Shown in pieces: positions 57,991 through 64,000 of a stretch of 64,000 nt of DNA. The stretch is taken from contig JACMZG010001913.1 of NCBI GenBank assembly GCA_018340805.1, forward strand, positions 15,547,987 to 15,611,986. The letters run 5' to 3'. The stretch's first letter is position 1, and each line of letters starts with the position of its first letter. The stretch comes from Microvelia longipes. Lineage: Eukaryota > Arthropoda > Insecta > Hemiptera > Veliidae. A program made the position numbers and the translations under genes. The notes beneath the pieces were generated by a model. It searched no databases. It was not told the DNA's origin and saw only the letters and a list, made by a program, of their open reading frames with translations.

Positions 57991-58339
57991 CTTGCTTCGT
58001 GCCTATGTTGGCAAAGTGTAATTACTTTTATCTTTTAACATATTCTTTAACATTTCTAGAGATAAATGTCAAAGAATTCTATTTTTTGGGTTATTATACA
58101 TGAAAACCCTTTATTAAAAAAACAAGCTGTCAATTTTTAAGTATGCTTTGCAATTTTATATTATGACCTAGACGACATCAATAAAGAACCTGGAAAATCT
58201 ATGCAAATGTTGAATGTATTTTGAATCTGAATAGACCCAGAACACTTAAGTCCGCTATAATAAATAATTAAGTATGGTGTATATATGAATTATACATATA
58301 TATATTATATATTATTATATATATATATATATTATATTA

Positions 58340-58380
<41 letters not shown>

Positions 58381-59250
58381 ATATATATGTCTTACAGAAC
58401 CTACCTTTCTTGATCGGGCACTCATTATCAACTTATAACTACGAAGTAAATAATTAATAATTTCAGTTTCATAGTGTTGACAGTCTCCAGAGCAAGTAAG
58501 TCAGCTTGGTTTAGTATAACTATATTTCAAACAGGCGCTTTACAAAAACATTTTTTCCTTCTATTTTAGGTAAATCTTATTTCCTAATGTTATCTAGGTT
58601 TTTACGTGATTAATAATATTAATTTTAGTATTTTACCTAATTATATCAATAATATAATATATATATATATATAATATAATAATATAAAAACGTTTTTATT
58701 TGGTTCTTCGATAACAATATAGACCTCCGGATAAAGTTATTATCCATCAACATCAATCTGGAACAAGGAAACCTGACTTTGACTTGAGACCTGACTTGTC
58801 AACTATTCATATTTTGCAAAACTCGGTAGTATCAAATGATAAACCTAACTTTATTAGTAAATTTTTAACATGGCTGGAGTTAGACCTTAGAATGTGCCTT
58901 AAAGTAATTTTATGTCTTGATTGGTTTGGTATGGTATGTTTTATAATTGGAAAACTAATTAATAATAAGCTTTTTGGGGTTTGGATTCTCCAAATTCCTT
59001 CAGACACCTGCTAGACGTGATTTTCTTCTTCTGACCCACTTTTGCAATAATAAACTCCATGGAACAAAGAAAATAAAAAACTTGTTTTCAACTTTTCCTT
59101 TTCTCCAACTAATTAAATTTCAAATAAAAGAGAAAGCTCACAGACATTAAAACCCTACAGACGAAGGATTCCGGATACTCTGACAGCACTAAAAAGATAT
59201 TAAAGCTCCTTCTCTTTTAATATTATTATTATAAATAAAAAATAATATAA
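57991..59250. other. (TA)n tract and AT-rich sequence; no gene seen
   Basis: TA tract at 58298-58387. TTTTGCAAAACTCGGTAGTA at 58812-58831 is an FB end fragment, and the short frames there derive from it. Confidence 0.45.
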
Positions 59251-59252
59251 CT

Positions 59253-59433
59253 AATATATATATATATATATAATACTATTATATCTAATATATATATAAT
59301 GAATATTGTGAATATAGTACTATTCCTATTATTATATAATTATATATATATATATATTATATTATATATATAATATATATTATATATATAATATATATAT
59401 TATATATATATGATTATTATATATATTATATAT

Positions 59434-59465
<32 letters not shown>

Positions 59466-59496
59466 ATATTTATATATATTATATATATATATTATA

Positions 59497-59538
<42 letters not shown>

Positions 59539-59555
59539 TATATATTTATTTATTT
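59253..59555. repeat. Long interrupted (TA)n tract
   Basis: About 300 bases of TATA/TATTATA with phase slips and some ATTTAT units. Confidence 0.9.
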
Positions 59556-59679
59556 ATTTATATATAAAATAAAAGTAACATCTTGACTCAAATGAGAAAG
59601 GCTCAGGCCCAACAGAAGTGAATTTTTGTTAATTTTACTATTTTTATAGATTAACATATAAATATAAAAAAAAATACGA

Positions 59680-59820
59680 GGTACCTCGTAACTTTTCCTT
59701 AGCTACGCTAGTAGTCCTTATTACGCCGCTCACCGTCCAATTATGACAAATGCCTTTTTTACATTTTGTATATTTTCGGACTCACTTTGTTCGTCCTGAA
59801 ACAGGAAGAATCAATTTTAG
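59680..59820 (-). repeat. R1 tail, reverse copy
   Basis: CGAGGTACCTCGTAACTTTT, GCTACGCTAG and CGGACTCACTTTGTTCGTCC are reverse complements of the R1 tail. Confidence 0.5.
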
Positions 59821-59908
59821 TCACATCGGTCTCCTTTTCACGTACTGACCTCACTTGATGCTGCTTATCATAAAAGATCCGACAAAAACCATGGATTTAC
59901 TTGCCATA

Positions 59909-61087
59909 TACAGGGTGTCCCCGGATGGGGTCACCCTGTATTTTTGGTTTCGACAAAAAGTCACTCTTGATAAAAGCTCCTGCATGTCTTTAAACTAAGA
60001 TTTATCATATTTCTTTGTTTTTATTTTTAAGGGGGGACTCAAAAACTGCAATTTTTAAAAAATGGACGAAGAGTGTAAGTAGGCTTAATTTTGACTTTTC
60101 GAAAAAAAGTATTCTTTATAAAATTGTTTAATTGTTTCCCTGAGACAAGTTTTTCCATAAAAAAATTCAAAATAATTTTTTTCAAAAATTCACCCAATTT
60201 ACCCCCACACCCAAATTTTGGAAAAATGTTTGAACTTTGTAATATAATAAATCTTCATTTGAATACAACAGATTTTTTTATGAAGAGTGACTTCTTGTCG
60301 AGAAATAAAAATAAGCCTACTTTACTCTTGATGCAATATTAGAAAATTGTGATTATTGTGTGAAGTTTTACATAGTCTGAATTTGTAATATGATAAATCT
60401 TCTTTTAAAAACAAGCAAAACTTTTTATAAAAAATGACCTTTTGGTCGAAAAATGAAATTGTTTTCATTCACACGTATAGGCAACATAATCGGGGGACAC
60501 TAAAACCCGAATATTTCATTATTAACTTTTTGATGGCATATAATAGTTTTGAATGGGAAATAGAACATTTTATAAAGAGTACATTTTTTTGAAAAATCAA
60601 TATTTCAACCACTTTATTTTTAATGCAATTATAAAAAGTTAAAAATTATTAAATACATTTTACATCAATTTTATTTAATGTGGTATTTCTACATTTAAAG
60701 CCAAGCAGAATTATTTATGAAGAGTGACGTTTTTTCGAGAAATGAAAAATAAGCCTACTTTACTCTTGATGCAGGTTCAAAAAATTGTGAATTTTGAGTG
60801 CAGTTTACATGGTATAATTTTTCTAATATGATAAATCTTCATTTAAAAACAAACAGAACATTTTGTAAAGAGTGACATTTTGTCAAAAAATAAACAATAA
60901 ACCTACTTTACTCTTCGTCCATTTTTTAAAAATTGCAGTTTTTGAGTCCACCCTTAAAAATAAAAAAAATAAAATAGATAAATCTTAGTTTAAGACATGC
61001 AGGAGTTTTATCAAGAGTGACTTTTTGCGAAAATGAATTTTTTTGTCATTTACACGTATAGGCAACCCCATCCGGGGACACCCTGTA
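59909..61087. mobile_element. 1.2-kb TIR element with ACAGGGTGTCCC ends
   Basis: Ends are TACAGGGTGTCCCCGGATGG and its reverse complement, with TA on both sides as in Tc1/mariner-type insertions. Arms extend about 190 bp (GACTCAAAAACTGCAATTTT and ATGGACGAAGAGT in both). The left end itself folds, TACAGGGTG/CACCCTGTA at 59909-59940. An internal copy of the right-end sequence (CACACGTATAGGCAACATAA) lies at 60471-60490, and units of AATAAGCCTACTTTACTCTTG repeat in the middle. No transposase. Confidence 0.85.
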
Positions 61088-61189
61088 TATAAACACTTTA
61101 TTTACAAAAATATAAACAGTGCGTACTTATCAATCTAAATGACTACAATGACTAAATGACTCAATCAATGACACAACTACACGTATAAA

Positions 61190-61400
61190 TTGATTTTTGT
61201 AGAACATTTCAACTCTCTAGCATAAATACATTGATATTGACTGATACATACACACACACAAACATTTCACATACAGACAGACTTAGTGAAAAACACTCTG
61301 GAGGCCTTAAAAACACTTGAAATGGATCATTCTTGTGAAATCCCGGTTTCGGATTTTTTTACGAACACAATACTTTTTCTATATACCTAAATGAAGACAT
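61190..61400 (-). repeat. Dispersed repeat R1, reverse copy
   Basis: CACACACACAAACA, ACAGACAGACTTAG, AAAAACACTTGAAATGGAT and ATCCCGGTTTCGGA are reverse complements of the R1 5' half. Confidence 0.65.
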
Positions 61401-61424
61401 TTATTTACTGGAAGTATTAGTGTA

Positions 61425-61640
61425 CTAGAAGTAGGTGTTAGTCTTTACACTTACGTTTGACTCCCACGGAGGTCTGGGGTTCGCATCCCAGGTTACGCTC
61501 TCAGTTTATAGAAGATTATTGTTTAGATAAACTATCGCCGACTTTAGAATACACTTTGAGCGTAACGGTTGCTACTACCACCCGAGGTGGTTCCCTCAGG
61601 GGTTATCCCTGATGAGCCGCAAGGCTCTAAACGGGCATTA
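61425..61640 (+). repeat. Possible tRNA-derived repeat with B box
   Basis: GGGGTTCGCATCCCAGG (61477-61493) fits the Pol III B box. A TTAGTCTTTACACTTACG stretch precedes it where the A box should lie, but fits poorly. CGAGGTGGTTCCCTCAGGGG and a GCCGCAAGGCTC hairpin follow. Confidence 0.4.
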
Positions 61641-62950
61641 TTATTATTATCATATTACTGATCTAAAAATTTATAAAAAATCGTGTGAAAAACGATTGTT
61701 GAGCATGAAATCGCGTATTCCGAAGGAAGAAAACTAACCCGGCTTTTATAAGATCCTTGTACCAGAAATTTGTTTTTTCTAAACTTCAATAAAAAAATCT
61801 TGAAATTTTTCAATTTTATCTAAAGTCAATTTTTAATAAAAAATGTTTCTTTAGTTCTTCTCACACGTTTTTGTTCTCATTCTGAATGTTTATTTGCCTA
61901 GAAAGTATCACTTAAAGTAAGCTTAGTTTTGATACATTTTTATTTGGTTTCTACTTTAGTGTAAATAGCATGGAGTAAAAAGATGCCTGAGAGAGTGAAC
62001 AAGTGAAAAAATACGTGCTTAACATACTAGTCTAACTTATATATTTACGTTTCTTCTTTTTCTTCTTTTTTTTGTCCTAAGCCTTCTATTTTGCTGCAAA
62101 CTTCCTTCTCGCTGCTTTATTTTGTGTATTTATTCAGCGAGTTCATCTTCAAAAAGTCGTTCTGAATTTACTTTTAAATCCTTCTTGACCTACTTCTACT
62201 AACTTTAACTGTAACAAAATATAAACTAAACCGTCTCTTCACTATCAATAGTCCAAGAGCCAGACGCAAATAACGTGACCGTCTTGCCCCAAAGGTTTAA
62301 CCCACTAGATCCACTTATTCTGGCTTCCTGATAATGAATCAGGTGGTCTGCCGTTTCAGATAAGGAATTTTAGCCCCGGGGTCACTTTAAGTCCGAAAAA
62401 AGGCCCCAAATTCAGTTTTCGACCAATAACAGTGTTCCTATTGGTTTTATCAAAAAAGTTAAAGAGTTGTTTTTTAAAGTTTATTAAATTTGTGATAAAT
62501 CAATTTTTTAACCATCAAAATTGGTCCAGTAAACCGGAGATACAAATGTTGAAAGATTACCGAAAAAACATCTAAAAAGCCTACATTTTTGTCCAAAAAC
62601 GCACAAAAACCTGAAAAAATGTCATGTTTTTCCATATAAACATGGTTAAGAACTAGGCAGACTTAAAGATCATGCATATTCTATTAAACTACAGGTAATA
62701 TAGAGTTGTTCTAAAGAAAGAAGTCTGCACAGCTCAAATATGTGATGACTTAATGACCGACATATAATGCTGAAAGATTGGTAAAAACTTGAATTTTAGA
62801 AAAATACACTTTCCTAAATATCTTCCAGACTTTTTCGTGCATTATAAAGAGTAAAAGGCGATCGTTGCTAACAATCTTTAGTAGCGATCATGAGTTTTAC
62901 TGATGATCTGTTTTACTGATGTTCAGTAAATTAAATTAAATATATACTTG
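61641..62950. other. No gene seen
   Basis: AT-rich, with a GC-richer part at 62270-62410 (CCCGGGGTCAC) that holds no frame or known motif. Confidence 0.4.
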
Positions 62951-62957
62951 TAAGTGG

Positions 62958-63115
62958 AGCTGGGGCGAATTGGCCAGAGCGGCAGACCCCTCAAACAAAA
63001 TTAAACTTAAAATACAACGAAGATTACAACAAGAGGCCTTCGGCCTCTTTGCTATTTCGCGGCCTCGGAGCGCGCCTCGGCCGGTCCTCCCTGAGGCCCA
63101 CTTCGCGGCCACACG
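62958..63115 (+). other. GC-rich island with AGGCCTTCGGCCT hairpin
   Basis: TTGGCCAGAGCGGCAGACC resembles the D-arm of a long-arm tRNA. AAGAGGCCTTCGGCCTCTT (63031-63049) is a strong hairpin. CGCGGCCTCGGAGCGCGCC follows. The composition contrasts with the AT-rich surroundings. It runs into repeat R2, and may be its GC-rich head. Confidence 0.5.
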
Positions 63116-63545
63116 GTTGTTTTACTTTATCAGTTTATACGTCATATTACTGGTTTATAAAAGTGGCATGCTGCCACGATATGTATGTATGTGTTAGTGT
63201 AAAAACTTTATTTGTTTACGTTATGTCAACTAATGACATAATGTTTTGTTTGACATACAATCGTTAAAAACAGAACTAATACTGATAACAAAATGGAACT
63301 TCATACTTTTGTAAACCATATATAGTAGTATATATGTATGAAATATTTCCCCCCAATCAAAACTCTTTATGAAGATTTTGACTTTTTGAAATGTTTGTGG
63401 GATCATTATTATTGTAGGTTAATGACGTGACCTATATTTAAACAATTGAGTTCGGAACGTTAGCAAGGTTGATTTTCGTACCAAATTTCATTTCGACCCA
63501 CAAAAAGTGTTCGAAAGTTATCGTATTCGATAGAAACGTCTAGGA
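63085..63545 (+). repeat. Dispersed repeat R2, copy 2
   Basis: GGCCACACGGTTG, GTCATATTACTGG, GTCAACTAATGACATAATG, TTAATGACGTGACCTA and CGAAAGTTATCG correspond in order to 13060-13500. An (AC)n tract follows at 63551-63579. The frames at 62970-63267 are repeat-derived. Confidence 0.65.
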
Positions 63546-63579
63546 CACAATCACACACACATACACACACACACACACA

Positions 63580-64000
63580 TATTTTTTCCTAAGAATACAG
63601 TAAAATGAAAGTATACTTTAGGTAGAAGGAATTTATCTACAGTCGGAGGCCATTGTATATAGATGATCCATTTCAGCTTTAGTATGAGCCTTTCTTGTTC
63701 CAGTACTTAGTTCCAGTACAGTAGTTTCATTTTACTGTATTCTTAGGAAAAATGGAAAAAAAGATTTTGGAAAAAATGTAACCTAAACATTTTAACTTAA
63801 ACTTAACTTTTTTAATTATTACAAATGGTGAGATAATTATAAGAACTAAATATGTTAAAAATGTATGTATTTCTATTGTATAATTGTAAATCTTTATTAT
63901 TTTTCTTAATTGTAAATTGTAAATAGGATGTTTTATGTATAGTTTATAAACCTAATGTCAGTGCAATAATTATAAAAATGTATACTGTTACTTACCTGTA
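63580..64000. other. AT-rich right edge
   Basis: AATACAGTAAAATGAAA (63593-63609) and its reverse complement TTTCATTTTACTGTATT (63726-63742) form a 17-bp inverted repeat. A splice-donor consensus on the minus strand lies at the extreme edge. Confidence 0.5.
63989..63999 (-). other. Candidate 5' splice donor (CAG|GTAAGT)
   Basis: The minus strand reads TACAGGTAAGTAAC, a perfect donor consensus, with the exon side lying at and beyond 63997. If real, an exon outside the window ends here and its intron runs into it. One short match in AT-rich DNA is weak evidence. Confidence 0.25.

Overview
The window looks like gene-poor, strongly AT-rich nuclear DNA of an animal, most likely an arthropod and perhaps an insect. 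The reasons are one intact eukaryotic initiator tRNA-Met gene, a BEL/Pao LTR retrotransposon, several SINE-like repeats with Pol III A/B boxes, many short inverted-repeat transposons, and long (TA)n tracts every few kilobases. I found no intact host protein-coding gene. Nearly every long reading frame is retroelement, simple repeat or chance. The exact taxon is a guess.

Region 1 (about 1.5-7.0 kb) is the most unusual. Two inverted arms of about 250 bp (1846-2096 and 5489-5745) enclose 3.4 kb. On the minus strand of this payload lies a decayed gene of the invertebrate 'F54H12.2-like' type, probably capsid-like, preceded by a C2H2 zinc finger. On the plus strand lies a frameshifted gene that may have an exonuclease-like fold. 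Between the divergent genes is a GGCTC minisatellite with a 10-11 bp period. G-rich GGTGGA tracts lie outside the arms in opposite orientations, followed by a 114-bp satellite. I read this as a decayed endogenous DNA-virus-like (Polinton-related) or non-autonomous element.

Region 2 (7-19.8 kb) holds satellites (31-, 56- and 42-bp periods), (TA)n tracts and dispersed repeats. Region 3 (19825-26711) is a complete BEL/Pao retrotransposon on the minus strand with near-identical LTRs. Its domain order is gag, zinc knuckle, protease, RT, RNase H, integrase and DUF5641, interrupted by single-base frameshifts.

Region 4 (27-46 kb) is a mosaic of inverted-repeat elements, two adjacent SINE-like units at 33.1-34.4 kb, tandem tRNA-like heads at 44.2 kb, and the tRNA-iMet gene at 43125-43196. 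Region 5 (45.7-64 kb) is rich in foldback elements: a 90-bp-arm hairpin, a run of three hairpins, a 31-bp satellite split by a 0.9-kb transposon, a second inverted copy and a 167-bp derivative of that transposon, a pair of palindromic MITEs, and a 1.2-kb element with ACAGGGTGTCCC ends. A consensus splice donor on the minus strand at the right edge hints that a gene may begin beyond the window.
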